From assembly GCF_001447995.1 (NCBI RefSeq), contig NZ_LDPE01000001.1, forward strand, positions 1,736,001 through 1,800,000: DNA of 64,000 bases. Reading direction: 5' to 3'. The first letter of the stretch is position 1. Each line of letters starts with the position of its first letter. Below are positions 54,994-64,000 of this stretch, piece after piece. Origin of the DNA: Maribacter dokdonensis DSW-8. GTDB lineage: Bacteria > Bacteroidota > Bacteroidia > Flavobacteriales > Flavobacteriaceae. The translations under genes and the position numbers were made by a program. The notes beneath the pieces are model-generated. The model saw only the letters and a program-made list of their open reading frames with translations. It was not told the origin of the DNA and searched no databases.

Positions 54994-55734
54994 TTAAGTG
55001 AGTTGTTCGCTAGTTTTTCCAAATCTTCGTTCTCTGTTCTGGTAGTTTTTGATGGCCTCCACTAAGTGATGCTCTCTAAAATCAGGCCAATATACATCAA
55101 TAAAATATAACTCCGCATAAGCTATTTGCCATAATAAAAAATTACTGATCCGATGTTCTCCACTAGTACGGATAAGTAAGTCTACGTCAGGCAAATCATG
55201 CGTGTAAAGATGGCTATTTATAATGTCTTGGTCAATGTTTTCAACTGAAATTATATTATTTTTAACTTTGGTACTGATCTCTTTGACCATAGACTGTAGC
55301 TCTTCGCGAGCCCCGTAACTTAAGGCAAGGGTCAATGTCATCCCTGTATTTTGCTTAGTTTGCTCCATTACATCTACCAACTCCTTATAAGCTTTTGCAG
55401 GCAATGCATCTATGTTGCCAATAGTATTTAAACGTATGTTATTTTTGTTAAAAGTTTTAAGTTCTTTCTTTAAAGATGAGACCAAAAGGCGCATAAGTGT
55501 TTGCACTTCTATCTTTGGTCTGTTCCAATTTTCTGTTGAAAATGTATAAAGTGTAAGAAAATCTATTTTTAATTGAGCGCATTGTTCTACAACTATCCTA
55601 ACGGTCTTTACCCCATGTTCATGACCAAACACCCTTAGTTTACCACGTTCTTTTGCCCATCTACCATTACCGTCCATAATAATAGCAAGGTGCTTTGGAA
55701 CATTCAGCTTGTCAATTTCGTTACTATCGCTCAT
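54994..55734 (-). CDS. uppS: Isoprenyl transferase (undecaprenyl diphosphate synthase)
   Basis: A 246-residue cis-prenyltransferase that builds undecaprenyl diphosphate for peptidoglycan and surface polysaccharide carriers. The catalytic Asp21 is in IIMDGNGRWAKERG, followed by FGHEHGVKTVR, the TFSTENWNRP loop and the C-terminal DLLIRTSGEHRISNFLLWQ. It sits between porG (8-bp gap) and bamA (4-bp gap) in the envelope operon. Confidence 0.97.
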   Translation of the reverse strand: MSDSNEIDKLNVPKHLAIIMDGNGRWAKERGKLRVFGHEHGVKTVRIVVEQCAQLKIDFLTLYTFSTENWNRPKIEVQTLMRLLVSSLKKELKTFNKNNIRLNTIGNIDALPAKAYKELVDVMEQTKQNTGMTLTLALSYGAREELQSMVKEISTKVKNNIISVENIDQDIINSHLYTHDLPDVDLLIRTSGEHRISNFLLWQIAYAELYFIDVYWPDFREHHLVEAIKNYQNRERRFGKTSEQLT

Positions 55735-55742
55735 CTTTATAT

Positions 55743-56429
55743 TTACTCAAAACAATCCATACAAGGCTTTCTGCCAAAAGTATAGGTCAAGGTTAATCCA
55801 GAAAAAACATACCAGTCATCACTAAAAATGTTTCCGAATTGGAATTCTTCAAAGTTAGAACCTTCTGGATTACTACCATCTAAATTATCGGTAAAGGTAT
55901 ACCTAGCCCCTATTTCGCCTCCAAAAATAAGAAACTGATTGATACGATACTTAAAACCAACGGTCATTGGCACCGCAAAACTACCTTCTTTCTGATTTAT
56001 TTCTTGAAGAACCCCACCATTAAAATACTGGTAATCATATCTAAAGTAAGTAAGACCGGTATATAAATAAGGTGTAAATGCCGGACCCAGTTTGTGCAAA
56101 TTATATTCAACAAAATTAAACTCTAGCCCAACCGACCCTTCTAAAATAGAATTATCTATGACATAACCTCTTTGCTGCCTGGCCGTAGAACTAGATTTAT
56201 TGTCATCTGCAGTGAATTTACCGTACGTTAAGCTTCCTCTCCAAGCATATCTTTTACTGATATTCCATTTGAACAATCCGCCAAAAGCAATATCGGAAGG
56301 TAAAATATAATTTGTTCTACCTACATCACTTATAGTATTGGCTCCACCAGCAAAAATACCTACTTCATATGTCTGCGATCGCAAACCCGAAAATGAAAGT
56401 AAAAGGATCAATAACGTTATATAACGCAT
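55743..56429 (-). CDS. porG: T9SS outer-membrane protein PorG (DUF6089 family)
   Basis: A 228-residue predicted outer-membrane beta-barrel: signal peptide ending GLRSQ, then TYEVGIFAGGANTISDVG and alternating strands ending LTLTYTFGRKPCMDCFE. The size, barrel and position directly upstream of uppS-bamA-ompH-ompH match PorG of Porphyromonas gingivalis and Flavobacterium johnsoniae, which joins the periplasmic PorK/PorN ring of the type IX secretion system. The name rests on family look and synteny rather than on a catalytic motif. Confidence 0.8.
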   Translation of the reverse strand: MRYITLLILLLSFSGLRSQTYEVGIFAGGANTISDVGRTNYILPSDIAFGGLFKWNISKRYAWRGSLTYGKFTADDNKSSSTARQQRGYVIDNSILEGSVGLEFNFVEYNLHKLGPAFTPYLYTGLTYFRYDYQYFNGGVLQEINQKEGSFAVPMTVGFKYRINQFLIFGGEIGARYTFTDNLDGSNPEGSNFEEFQFGNIFSDDWYVFSGLTLTYTFGRKPCMDCFE

Positions 56430-56541
56430 AAAATGGGTTTTTAATTATTGGCACTATAGGGCTCTAAAAAACGGGTACCATAATTTTTATGTTCTCAAAG
56501 GATAAACAGCAATTGAAAGTATTTATTGTTCTAAAGGAGGT

Positions 56542-57423
56542 TCAATTTCGTCTATCTTCACCCCAAAGCAGCTTATTTCTTAAGGTCTTTAAAAAACTTT
56601 CTGAAGTATATTCTATCATTTTAATTGTAAAAGGTGCTTTGCTAATGGTTATCTCTTCACCATTCTCCAAAGAAGCTATTCTAGAGTCTAAGGAAACCAA
56701 GTGGTTATCTTCCCTACCCGAAACCTTTAACCGAATTACCGTGTCATCTGATATTACCAACGGTCTTGCATTTAAATTATGGGGAGCAATTGGCGTTAAC
56801 ACCAATGATTTAGCAGTAGGCACAATAACAGGACCACCGCAACTTAATGAATAACCTGTTGAACCTGTTGGTGTAGAAATTATTAAACCGTCTGCCCAAT
56901 AAGAGGTAAGGTATTCATTATTTAAATAAGTCTCCACCGTAATCATAGAGGTAGTGTCTTTTCTGCTGACCGTAATTTCGTTCAAAGCAAAATTCAAATC
57001 CCCGAACTCAACATCCAACTCCTTGGTATTCAGCTGAACCAAACTACGTTCTACCACAGTATACGCCCCTTGCTTAAATTCTTGCACTACTTTACGAACA
57101 TCTTCTTTCTTAAACGTTGACAAAAATCCCAATCTACCTGTATTTACACCTACTATAGGTATACCTAGGTCTTTAACAAATGTTGTAGCTCTTAATATGG
57201 TACCGTCACCACCAAAACTCACGAACATATCAAAAGTGGCATCCAAACCCTTTTCCATAGTAAATATTGGAAATGTTTCAGATTCATCATGCAACTTATA
57301 TAGTTCGTAAAAATCTTTCTCTATGGAAACTTCTGCAGATACTTTGTTCAACTCATCTAACAATTCAATGAGATATTCAATAGCATTATCTTGATAGGTT
57401 TGACCGTATACCGCTACTTTCAT
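56542..57423 (-). CDS. nadK: NAD kinase
   Basis: A 293-residue ATP-NAD kinase making NADP from NAD. ATG 57423 begins the usual MKVAVYGQ; an ATG three codons earlier would overlap the CBS gene. The catalytic GGDGT motif (SFGGDGTILRA) is followed by VNTGRLGFLS, the NAD-binding STPTGSTGYSLS and LTPIAPHNLNARPLVI. It is one base downstream of the CBS-domain gene and leads into porG after 112 bp. Confidence 0.97.
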   Translation of the reverse strand: MKVAVYGQTYQDNAIEYLIELLDELNKVSAEVSIEKDFYELYKLHDESETFPIFTMEKGLDATFDMFVSFGGDGTILRATTFVKDLGIPIVGVNTGRLGFLSTFKKEDVRKVVQEFKQGAYTVVERSLVQLNTKELDVEFGDLNFALNEITVSRKDTTSMITVETYLNNEYLTSYWADGLIISTPTGSTGYSLSCGGPVIVPTAKSLVLTPIAPHNLNARPLVISDDTVIRLKVSGREDNHLVSLDSRIASLENGEEITISKAPFTIKMIEYTSESFLKTLRNKLLWGEDRRN

Positions 57424-57424
57424 A

Positions 57425-58081
57425 TTATACATTAAGATATTTATCCAAGTAATCTGATCGTTTTTTCAAATCTTCCAGAAACTCATCATCACTATTACCA
57501 AATAAAATATGGTAATTATAACGCCTAAATGTCTGTACTACCTTATTATAGTTATTGGCAGTAATCTTTAAGGTTACCTGTACGATATCATTTTGGGTAT
57601 CGGTAATAAATCCACCAATGAGTTTGGCATTATTACTCTCTACAATTTGTGCAATTTCACTAAAGGAATAATCCTTAATACCTGTAGCCACTACCAAAAT
57701 ACTACCTGGATCCGTAAAGAAAGGGGTATCAATAAACTCGGCAACAATATCGGTAAGGCAATAATAACCTACCACCTCTTCTTTTTCATTCAAAATAGGC
57801 AGTAAATTAGCCTCGTTACGGGCAAAAACCTCAAGAACATCAAGCCAATTGGTTTCCCTACGGGCAAAAAAACTTTGAAGCTCATACCTAAAGTCTTCTA
57901 TTTTTGAGTCCGGCAATAAACCGTCCGCATCAATCTCGGAAAATAAACCTAAAAACCTTCCATCTTCCAATATAGCAATATGGGAATAGGTAGTGTCTTG
58001 AAAAAACTCCAATATTTTTTCAGAAGTATCCTTGATATCGAATACCGGTAAGTTCGTAATGATATGTTCTTGAATATGCAT
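57425..58081 (-). CDS. CBS-domain protein
   Basis: A 218-residue cytoplasmic protein; ATG 58081 (MHIQEHIITNLPVF) is preferred over TTG 58108. It has a tandem CBS pair: the first with HIAILEDGRFLGLFSEIDADGL, the second with LLPILNEKEEVVGYYCLTDI. An ACT-like C-terminal portion follows (ILVVATGIKDYSFSEIAQIVE). CBS pairs usually bind adenine nucleotides. As first gene of the nadK-porG-uppS-bamA operon it might tie it to energy state, which is inference. Confidence 0.9.
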   Translation of the reverse strand: MHIQEHIITNLPVFDIKDTSEKILEFFQDTTYSHIAILEDGRFLGLFSEIDADGLLPDSKIEDFRYELQSFFARRETNWLDVLEVFARNEANLLPILNEKEEVVGYYCLTDIVAEFIDTPFFTDPGSILVVATGIKDYSFSEIAQIVESNNAKLIGGFITDTQNDIVQVTLKITANNYNKVVQTFRRYNYHILFGNSDDEFLEDLKKRSDYLDKYLNV

Positions 58082-58138
58082 AAGCCTATTTATAACGCAA
58101 AATAACAATTAATAATATCAAAAGGCGTGCCTTATTTG

Positions 58139-58146
58139 TATTTTTG
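58139..58146 (+). promoter_or_regulatory. Candidate pdxJ -7 element
   Basis: TATTTTTG, an exact TAnnTTTG match, lies 28 bp before the pdxJ ATG. No TTG is visible at -33. Confidence 0.4.
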
Positions 58147-58173
58147 ATGCTCTTAAAAGGTAAATAAGACACA

Positions 58174-58887
58174 ATGACAAAACTTAGCGTTAACGTTAAC
58201 AAAATTGCAACTCTTAGAAATGCCCGTGGCGGTAATGTTCCAAATTTACTGAAGGTAGCTACAGACATAGAAAGTTTTGGAGCCCAAGGTATAACCATAC
58301 ACCCAAGACCAGATGAAAGGCATATTAGATATCAAGATGCCAGAGATCTAAAAAAAACAGTACAAACAGAATTCAACATAGAAGGCAACCCAATATCAAA
58401 ATTTATTGATTTGGTACTAGAAGTAAAGCCAGAACAAGTGACGTTAGTACCGGACTCCGTTGATGCGATCACCTCTAATGCAGGTTGGGATACCATAAAG
58501 CATAAAGAATTTTTAACCGATGTTATAAAAACGTTCAAATCTGCCGGAATCAGAACATCTATTTTCGTAGATCCGGACCCAAAGATGATAGAAGGAGCAC
58601 AAGTTGTTGGTACCGACCGAATAGAACTTTACACGGAAAGCTATGCCGTTGATTATGAAAAAAGCAAGGAGAAGGCCATACTACCTTTTGTAGAAGCTGC
58701 AAAAAAAGCAAATGAACTAGGATTGGGCATCAATGCAGGTCATGACCTAAGCTTGGACAATATTGAATATTTTGCAAAAAATATTCCTAACTTACTAGAG
58801 GTATCCATTGGTCATGCGCTAATTAGTGAAGCACTTTATTTAGGGCTGGACAATGTAGTAAACATGTATTTACAAAGATTAAAATGA
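58174..58887 (+). CDS. pdxJ: Pyridoxine 5'-phosphate synthase
   Basis: A 237-residue TIM-barrel enzyme that condenses 1-deoxyxylulose 5-phosphate with 3-amino-2-oxopropyl phosphate. It has [17 protein letters not shown], the phosphate/catalytic motif [31 protein letters not shown] and the C-terminal [11 protein letters not shown] and SIGHALI. The window's PLP enzymes (GcvP, Hdc) use the product. It overlaps the following hydrolase gene by 4 bp (ATGA). Confidence 0.97.
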   Translation: MTKLSVNVNKIATLRNARGGNVPNLLKVATDIESFGAQGITIHPRPDERHIRYQDARDLKKTVQTEFNIEGNPISKFIDLVLEVKPEQVTLVPDSVDAITSNAGWDTIKHKEFLTDVIKTFKSAGIRTSIFVDPDPKMIEGAQVVGTDRIELYTESYAVDYEKSKEKAILPFVEAAKKANELGLGINAGHDLSLDNIEYFAKNIPNLLEVSIGHALISEALYLGLDNVVNMYLQRLK

Positions 58888-59660
58888 AACAGATATTACA
58901 TTCGGTAATTTTAGGCGAAGGCAAACCCCTATGTATTTTACACGGTTTCCTGGGCATGCTAGATAATTGGAAAACATTAGGAGCACAATATGCAGAAAAT
59001 GGGTTCTGCGTACACCTAATAGACCAAAGAAATCACGGCAAAAGCTTTCATTCACCAGATTTCAACTATGACATTTTAGCCAACGATTTTTTAAATTATT
59101 TAGATGCGCATACAATTGAAACCACTGCTTTAATTGGACATTCAATGGGTGGTAAGACCGCCATGCAATTTGCCTGCACCTATCCTGAGCGTATTAGCCA
59201 ATTATTAATTGCCGATATAGCACCAAAATACTATCCGCCACATCATCAAGATATCATTAACGGTCTAAATGCCATTGACACTACCCATTTAAAATCCAGA
59301 AATGATGCCGACGAGCAATTAAAAAAGCATTTAGCAAACCCTGGTATTCGTCAGTTTTTATTAAAAAATCTTGAAAGGGATGAAAATAAAAAACTACGTT
59401 TTAAATTTAATCTAGAGGTTTTAAGTGAAAAAATGGAAGATATTGGGGACAATATCAACAGTACGGATAGCTTTGACGGACCCACTTTATTTCTAAGAGG
59501 AGACAAGTCTGAATATGTCACTAAAAATGATTTTGAAACTATACAAAGACACTTTCCAAAAGCTACTGTTGAAAGTATCGATAATGCTGGGCATTGGCTA
59601 CATGCGGAAAACCCAGAACAGTTCTTTGAAAAATCAATGAACTTCTTTGACCAAGGCTAA
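58884..59660 (+). CDS. Alpha/beta hydrolase (YbfF-like)
   Basis: A 258-residue alpha/beta hydrolase: oxyanion region LHGFLG, nucleophile elbow GHSMGGKTA with Ser87, and His237 in [14 protein letters not shown]. The DQRNHGKS and [15 protein letters not shown] stretches match the YbfF esterase group. Translationally coupled to pdxJ by a 4-bp overlap. Substrate unknown. Confidence 0.93.
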   Translation: MKQILHSVILGEGKPLCILHGFLGMLDNWKTLGAQYAENGFCVHLIDQRNHGKSFHSPDFNYDILANDFLNYLDAHTIETTALIGHSMGGKTAMQFACTYPERISQLLIADIAPKYYPPHHQDIINGLNAIDTTHLKSRNDADEQLKKHLANPGIRQFLLKNLERDENKKLRFKFNLEVLSEKMEDIGDNINSTDSFDGPTLFLRGDKSEYVTKNDFETIQRHFPKATVESIDNAGHWLHAENPEQFFEKSMNFFDQG

Positions 59661-59687
59661 ACTTTTAACCCTATAAAATATACTCCT

Positions 59688-60035
59688 ATGAAACTAATTT
59701 TGAGAATCCTTTTAAGTGCAATTGCTGTCATCATCTTAGCAAATGTATTACCTAATGTATCCGTAGATAGTTTTATGACCGCGGTCATAGTTGCCGTTGT
59801 ACTCAGTATACTGAATTTACTGGTAAAACCTATATTGGTAATCCTAACATTACCGGTAACGGTAATAACTTTTGGTCTTTTTTTACTGATCATAAACGCT
59901 TTGATCATTCTTTTGGCAGATAACCTCATTGACGGTTTTGCTGTCGGAAACATTTGGTGGGCATTGATTTTTAGCCTCTTGCTATCATTTTTACAATCAA
60001 TCTTTTTTTCGTTGTTAAAAGAAGACAAGTCATAG
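59688..60035 (+). CDS. DUF360/holin-4-superfamily membrane protein
   Basis: A 115-residue protein with four closely packed membrane helices and the family stretch LLVKPILVILTLPVTVITFGLFLLI. Databases often call this family phage holin family protein, but it is a chromosomal membrane protein of unknown function with no phage genes nearby. It starts 28 bp after the hydrolase gene. Confidence 0.88.
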   Translation: MKLILRILLSAIAVIILANVLPNVSVDSFMTAVIVAVVLSILNLLVKPILVILTLPVTVITFGLFLLIINALIILLADNLIDGFAVGNIWWALIFSLLLSFLQSIFFSLLKEDKS

Positions 60036-60073
60036 TTGCTTGTGATTTGAAATTCAATACTTTAAAAAATTGG

Positions 60074-60100
60074 TTGACTTTGCAAAATGTAGTATTTTTG
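60074..60100 (+). promoter_or_regulatory. tig promoter (Bacteroidota type)
   Basis: TATTTTTG (60093-60100) matches TAnnTTTG. A TTG lies 16 bp upstream (60074-60076) and another 20 bp upstream (60070-60072). The start would be near 60107, with a leader of about 29 nt. Confidence 0.6.
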
Positions 60101-60135
60101 CATCCCATTTTACACATGCAAATAGATATTAAGGA

Positions 60136-61458
60136 ATGAATATTACGAAAGAGCAGATAGACGATTTAAATGCAGTAGTTAAAGTTGCTATCACAAAAGA
60201 AGATTACCAAGATAAGGTAGACACCATTTTAAAGGATTATAAGAAGCAAGCTAATATTCCTGGTTTTAGAAAAGGCCAAGTTCCTATGGGGCTTATAAAG
60301 AAGCAATATGGTAAAGCTGTATTGGTAGATGAGGTCAACAAATTATTACAAGACAATCTTAACAAATATCTTACAGAAGAAAAATTAGATGTTCTTGGTA
60401 ACCCATTACCAAAACAACAAGACAATTTTGACTGGGACCAAGATGAATTGGCGTTTGAGTTTGAATTAGGGCTTGCACCTGATTTTGAGGTTTCCTTGAA
60501 GACCAAAAAAGCAATAACCCAATACAAAATTGTAGCTGACGATAAAATGGTCAATGAACAAGTTGAGCGTATTCAAAAACAATACGGTAAACTAGTCAGT
60601 AAAGATGAGGTTAGCAAAAACGATGAAGTAAGTGGTACTTTTTTCAATGAAGCCGAAGAGATCGATAGCAAAACAATGATCGAAACGGACAAATTGAAAA
60701 GCAAAAAAGCTTTAGATGCTTTAAAAGGTAAAAAAGTAGGCGATGTTGTTACACTAAAAACCAAAGGTCTATTTAAAGAAGATCATATGCTATCTAGCGC
60801 TTTAGGTATTGACAAGCAAAAAGCCGAAGCATTGGATACCGAAGTTACCTTTACTATATCGGAAATTAACGAAAGAGAAGCTGCAGAATTGAACCAAGAG
60901 CTTTTCGATAAGCTTTTTGGTCCTGATAGCGTAAAATCTGAAAAGGAATTAAAAGAGCGTATTAAGGAAGATTCAGAAAAGCAATTTGAGCAACAGGCAG
61001 ATCAAAAGTTATTGAACGATGTTACTGAATACTTTATAGAAAACACCAAATTTGAACTACCTACAGGCTTCTTGACCAAGTGGATTCAAATGACCGGTGA
61101 AGAACCATTATCTGAAGAGCAAGCAGCTGAAGAGTATGCAAAATCAGAAAAAGGATTGCGTTACCAACTAATTGAAGGTAAAATAATTCGCGATAATGAG
61201 TTACAAGTTCAGTTTGAAGAATTGAAAGAATTCTCTAAAAGATTTATTCGTTCTCAAATGGCACAATTTGGTCAATTAGATCCAAAAGAAGAGGAGTTAG
61301 ATTCTATAGCTGCTCGTGTTTTAGGTAACCAAGATGAAGTAAAAAGACTATCTGAACAATTGATGAGTCAAAAATTATTGAATCTTTACAAAGAAAAGGC
61401 AAACCTTAAGACTAAGGAGGTTACCTATGAAAATTTCGTGAAAGAAGTTTACGGATAA
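60136..61458 (+). CDS. tig: Trigger factor
   Basis: A 440-residue ribosome-bound chaperone. The ribosome-binding signature is present as GFRKGQVPMGLIKKQYG (about 43-59). A PPIase-like domain follows (around 150-245), poorly conserved as usual in Bacteroidota, and then a long helical C-terminal domain. It directly precedes clpP and clpX, the classical tig-clpP-clpX order, with its own promoter and a hairpin between it and clpP. Confidence 0.96.
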   Translation: MNITKEQIDDLNAVVKVAITKEDYQDKVDTILKDYKKQANIPGFRKGQVPMGLIKKQYGKAVLVDEVNKLLQDNLNKYLTEEKLDVLGNPLPKQQDNFDWDQDELAFEFELGLAPDFEVSLKTKKAITQYKIVADDKMVNEQVERIQKQYGKLVSKDEVSKNDEVSGTFFNEAEEIDSKTMIETDKLKSKKALDALKGKKVGDVVTLKTKGLFKEDHMLSSALGIDKQKAEALDTEVTFTISEINEREAAELNQELFDKLFGPDSVKSEKELKERIKEDSEKQFEQQADQKLLNDVTEYFIENTKFELPTGFLTKWIQMTGEEPLSEEQAAEEYAKSEKGLRYQLIEGKIIRDNELQVQFEELKEFSKRFIRSQMAQFGQLDPKEEELDSIAARVLGNQDEVKRLSEQLMSQKLLNLYKEKANLKTKEVTYENFVKEVYG

Positions 61459-61487
61459 TTCCAAACAATAAATTAAGTATCTTTACG

Positions 61488-61513
61488 GTGCCGGAAATAT
61501 AATTTTCGGCACC
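61488..61513 (+). terminator. Terminator between tig and clpP
   Basis: GGTGCCG and CGGCACC arms, extended by GAAAT/ATTTT pairs, are followed by seven T. It probably limits read-through into clpP, 32 bp downstream of the hairpin. Confidence 0.8.
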
Positions 61514-61545
61514 TTTTTTTACTCAAAAATATAGACATACAATTT

Positions 61546-62226
61546 ATGGATTACGGAAAAGAATTCAAGAATTTCGCTATAAACGACCAAGGAATCAGTA
61601 GCACATATTACGATTCTATAATGAGCAGCATGTACCCAACGAACATGACGCCGAACATTATTGAAGAACGTTCTATGAATATTGTAGCAATGGACGTTTA
61701 TTCGCGTTTAATGATGGACCGCATCATTTTTATGGGAACCGGTATTAATGATCAGGTTGCCAACATTATACAAGCACAATTATTGTTTTTGGCCAGTGTA
61801 GATGCCAAGAAGGATATTCAAATTTACATTAACTCACCTGGAGGCAGTGTGTATGCAGGTTTAGGTATTTATGACACCATGCAGTTTATCTCTCCAGATG
61901 TAGCAACAATATGTACAGGTATGGCAGCATCAATGGGTGCCGTATTATTATGTGCAGGAGAAAAAGGAAAACGTAGTGGTTTACAGCATTCACGTGTTAT
62001 GATCCACCAACCTTTAGGTGGTGCACAAGGTCAAGCCAGTGATATTGAAATTACGGCTAGAGAAATCTTAAAATTAAAAGATGAGCTTTACCAGATCATA
62101 GCTGAACACTCTGGTACAGATATCGAAAAAGTACGTGAAGATAGTGATCGTGATTACTGGATGAAGGCAGATGAAGCTCTTAAATACGGTATGATAGATG
62201 AAATATTGGTAAGGGAGAAGAAATAA
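61546..62226 (+). CDS. clpP: ATP-dependent Clp protease proteolytic subunit
   Basis: A 226-residue serine peptidase. The catalytic triad is Ser129 (GMAASMGAV), His154 (VMIHQPLGG) and Asp203, with the family spacing of 25 and 49 residues. [12 protein letters not shown] and the N-terminal propeptide region (about 1-30) are present. It forms the barrel that ClpX feeds. It lies 88 bp before clpX. Confidence 0.98.
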   Translation: MDYGKEFKNFAINDQGISSTYYDSIMSSMYPTNMTPNIIEERSMNIVAMDVYSRLMMDRIIFMGTGINDQVANIIQAQLLFLASVDAKKDIQIYINSPGGSVYAGLGIYDTMQFISPDVATICTGMAASMGAVLLCAGEKGKRSGLQHSRVMIHQPLGGAQGQASDIEITAREILKLKDELYQIIAEHSGTDIEKVREDSDRDYWMKADEALKYGMIDEILVREKK

Positions 62227-62269
62227 TTTCGACTAACTTATTCAAATAAATAGATGATTTTTAAACCAA

Positions 62270-62288
62270 AAACGATTTTAAATCGTTT
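62270..62288 (+). other. Hairpin in clpP-clpX gap
   Basis: AAACGATT (62270-62277) and AATCGTTT (62281-62288) form an 8-bp stem with a 3-nt loop. No T-run follows, so it is not a terminator; a processing or stability element is possible. Confidence 0.4.
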
Positions 62289-62313
62289 AGGTATAGAATT
62301 GAGAAGATAGATA

Positions 62314-63549
62314 ATGGCAAAGGAAAATTTAGAGTGTTCATTTTGCGGCAGAAAAAAACCAGAAACAAACTTGTTGATTGCTGGTCTTGACGCACATATT
62401 TGCGACCGTTGTATTGAGCAAGCACATGGTATTGTAGCAGAAGAATCAAAACAAACGAAGACCAACGATCTTTCTTCTGAACTTGTTTTAAAAAAACCAC
62501 AAGAGATCAAAGAGTTTCTTGATACTTTTATAATTGGTCAAGAACGTACCAAAAAGGTAATGTCTGTTGCAGTTTACAATCATTACAAAAGATTATTACA
62601 ACCTTCTTCAAAAGAAGATGATGTAGAGATACAAAAAAGTAATATTGTTATGGTTGGTCAGACCGGTACAGGTAAGACCTTAATGGCAAAGACTATTGCC
62701 AAGTTACTTAATGTACCGTTAGCTATAGTTGATGCTACCGTATTAACCGAAGCTGGTTATGTTGGTGAAGATGTAGAAAGCATTTTGACCCGTCTTTTAC
62801 AGGCAGCGGATTACAACCTAGAGAAAGCGGAAAGAGGTATTGTTTTTATAGATGAGATTGATAAAATTGCACGTAAAAGCGACAACCCTTCCATAACAAG
62901 AGATGTATCTGGTGAAGGTGTTCAACAAGGGTTATTAAAACTTTTAGAAGGCACAACGGTTAATGTTCCGCCTAAGGGAGGAAGAAAACATCCTGATCAA
63001 AAGTTCATTGAAGTCAATACCGAGAATATTCTATTCATTGCCGGTGGAGCTTTTGATGGTATAGAACGCGCCATTACCAAAAGGTTAAACATGCAAGCCG
63101 TTGGGTATAGCGCATCAAAATCTGACAGTACTTTAGACGATGACAATTTATTACAATATATCATCCCTAAAGATTTAAAGGATTTTGGACTTATTCCTGA
63201 AATAATTGGTAGACTACCGGTTCTTACACATATGAATCCGTTAGACAAGAAAACGTTAAGAGCAATTTTAACCGAGCCAAAAAATGCAATCATTAAACAG
63301 TATGAAAAACTGTTTGCTATGGATGATATTACTTTTAGTATTACCGACCAAGCATTGGATTATATTGTAGAAAAAGCTATTGAATATAAGCTTGGAGCTA
63401 GAGGCTTGCGTTCTTTATGCGAGGCTATTTTCACCGATGCGATGTTTGAAATGCCTAGTTCAGGTGAAACCAACTTTAAGGTAACAAAACCATATGCCGA
63501 AGAAATGTTATCTCATGATACCATTAAAAAATTAAAGGCCGTTTCATAA
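62314..63549 (+). CDS. clpX: ATP-dependent Clp protease ATP-binding subunit
   Basis: A 411-residue AAA+ unfoldase. The N-terminal zinc-binding domain has Cys8, Cys11, Cys30 and Cys33. Walker A GQTGTGKT is at 115-122, pore loop GYVGEDVES follows, Walker B is [10 protein letters not shown], and sensor/RKH-type motifs and the C-terminal GARGLRSL follow. It unfolds tagged proteins for ClpP, encoded 88 bp upstream. A strong terminator follows. Confidence 0.98.
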   Translation: MAKENLECSFCGRKKPETNLLIAGLDAHICDRCIEQAHGIVAEESKQTKTNDLSSELVLKKPQEIKEFLDTFIIGQERTKKVMSVAVYNHYKRLLQPSSKEDDVEIQKSNIVMVGQTGTGKTLMAKTIAKLLNVPLAIVDATVLTEAGYVGEDVESILTRLLQAADYNLEKAERGIVFIDEIDKIARKSDNPSITRDVSGEGVQQGLLKLLEGTTVNVPPKGGRKHPDQKFIEVNTENILFIAGGAFDGIERAITKRLNMQAVGYSASKSDSTLDDDNLLQYIIPKDLKDFGLIPEIIGRLPVLTHMNPLDKKTLRAILTEPKNAIIKQYEKLFAMDDITFSITDQALDYIVEKAIEYKLGARGLRSLCEAIFTDAMFEMPSSGETNFKVTKPYAEEMLSHDTIKKLKAVS

Positions 63550-63570
63550 ATACCAATGTATACAAAACAA

Positions 63571-63598
63571 AAAAGCGAAGATTTTCATCTTCGCTTTT
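63571..63598. terminator. Bidirectional terminator after clpX
   Basis: AAAAGCGAAGAT (63571-63582) and ATCTTCGCTTTT (63587-63598) form a perfect 12-bp stem with a 4-nt loop, flanked by A- and T-runs. It serves clpX and the convergent hydrolase gene. Confidence 0.88.
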
Positions 63599-63627
63599 TT
63601 TATGCATTATATTCTTTTATAAGATAA

Positions 63628-64000
63628 TTACACCACCTTTTTTTTAACCTGTGGCGCAATCTGTGTTACCTCTTGCAATAAGTCCATACAGACTTTTTTA
63701 ATGATTTTCTCATCGGTATAAAGTGTATGCCCATAACCTGGCAATACTTCCATTTCAACACCTAGTTTATCACCCCATTCTTCGCTAGGTCTAAACTCGT
63801 CATTGGCACCGTATACCAACTGAAAAGGAATATTAGGCCTATCGTTCATTTTTCTGATTCTAGTTGGAGAAACACCATATAAAGATTTAACAGGCAAACC
63901 TTTTTTCGCTGCTTCCCAAACTATGGTAGCACCTGTACTAAAAGCTAAATAGTAGCAAGCCTCCGTTTCTTTCTTTAACAAATGAGACACAGCAGTGTCC
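63628..64000 (-). CDS. Alpha/beta-hydrolase-like protein, 5' part beyond window
   Basis: At least 124 residues of a minus-strand protein whose frame stays open to the window edge, so the GTG at 63990 is not necessarily the start. FSTGATIVWEAA resembles a degenerate nucleophile elbow (S-T-G-A). FQLVYGANDEFRPSEEWGDKL fits the acidic-residue loop, and GYGHTLYTDEKII supplies the final His of an alpha/beta hydrolase. The N-terminal half is missing, so substrate and exact family cannot be given. Confidence 0.75.
   Translation of the reverse strand, partial: DTAVSHLLKKETEACYYLAFSTGATIVWEAAKKGLPVKSLYGVSPTRIRKMNDRPNIPFQLVYGANDEFRPSEEWGDKLGVEMEVLPGYGHTLYTDEKIIKKVCMDLLQEVTQIAPQVKKKVV

Noticed and set aside
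59688..60035. Phage holin suggesting a prophage
   Set aside because: The four-helix protein belongs to a common chromosomal membrane family and no phage genes surround it.

Overview
This window is 64 kb of an AT-rich chromosome from a member of the Bacteroidota, most likely a marine Flavobacteriaceae; the genus cannot be fixed from the window alone. The evidence is protein style (PD40-OmpA, CarboxypepD_reg, DUF4136, YHYH and PorG-type proteins), flavobacterial -7 elements (TAnnTTTG, best before purK and tig), weak Shine-Dalgarno signals, and the gene order CBS-nadK-porG-uppS-bamA-ompH-ompH that goes with the type IX secretion system (T9SS). I see no rRNA, tRNA, CRISPR array, insertion sequence or prophage.

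Layout. 1-7.5 kb: the 3' end of a PD40/OmpA envelope protein, a KdgF-like cupin with a catalytically degenerate SDR, an EF-hand/YHYH lipoprotein, two successive Crp/Fnr-DoxX pairs and an NTF2-like secreted protein. 7.5-13 kb: a glycerol operon, glpD-glpK-glpF on the minus strand, with a divergent DeoR-type regulator and a small membrane protein. 13-18.4 kb: a lipoprotein with collagen-like repeats and a very large outer-membrane protein that joins a dead metallophosphoesterase domain, a kinase-like domain and a beta-barrel. 18.6-20.4 kb: an Lrp/AsnC regulator divergent from a PLP histidine decarboxylase. 20.6-31.5 kb: a 2023-residue alpha-2-macroglobulin, an M13 peptidase, a CarboxypepD_reg protein overlapping a transglutaminase-like protein, and a DUF4136 lipoprotein.

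31.6-38.7 kb: a Kv-like potassium channel, Obg GTPase and an HPRT-adenylate kinase fusion, divergent from purK-purE, followed by a small membrane protein and an M3 oligopeptidase. 39-43.2 kb: a soluble histidine kinase with eight PAS domains at an almost exact 127-residue period, plus a single-domain response regulator. 43.2-50.8 kb: rhodanese, an ECF sigma factor with a 76-residue putative anti-sigma, a UbiA-like membrane protein, gcvP, and a tight ketoacyl synthase III-methyltransferase-glycosyltransferase operon. 50.9-58.1 kb: the minus-strand envelope operon. 58.2-64 kb: pdxJ-hydrolase-membrane protein, tig, clpP, clpX and a partial hydrolase.

How they fit together: most of the window is housekeeping (purine salvage and synthesis, glycine cleavage, B6, protein folding and proteolysis) and envelope biogenesis (Bam, Skp, undecaprenyl phosphate, PorG). 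The least expected items are the pseudo-phosphatase/kinase-like/barrel protein, the HPRT-Adk fusion, the eight-PAS kinase, the SDR without its Tyr/Lys pair, and an inverted repeat related to a widely dispersed bacterial repeat. No defence island or clearly new multi-gene system was found.
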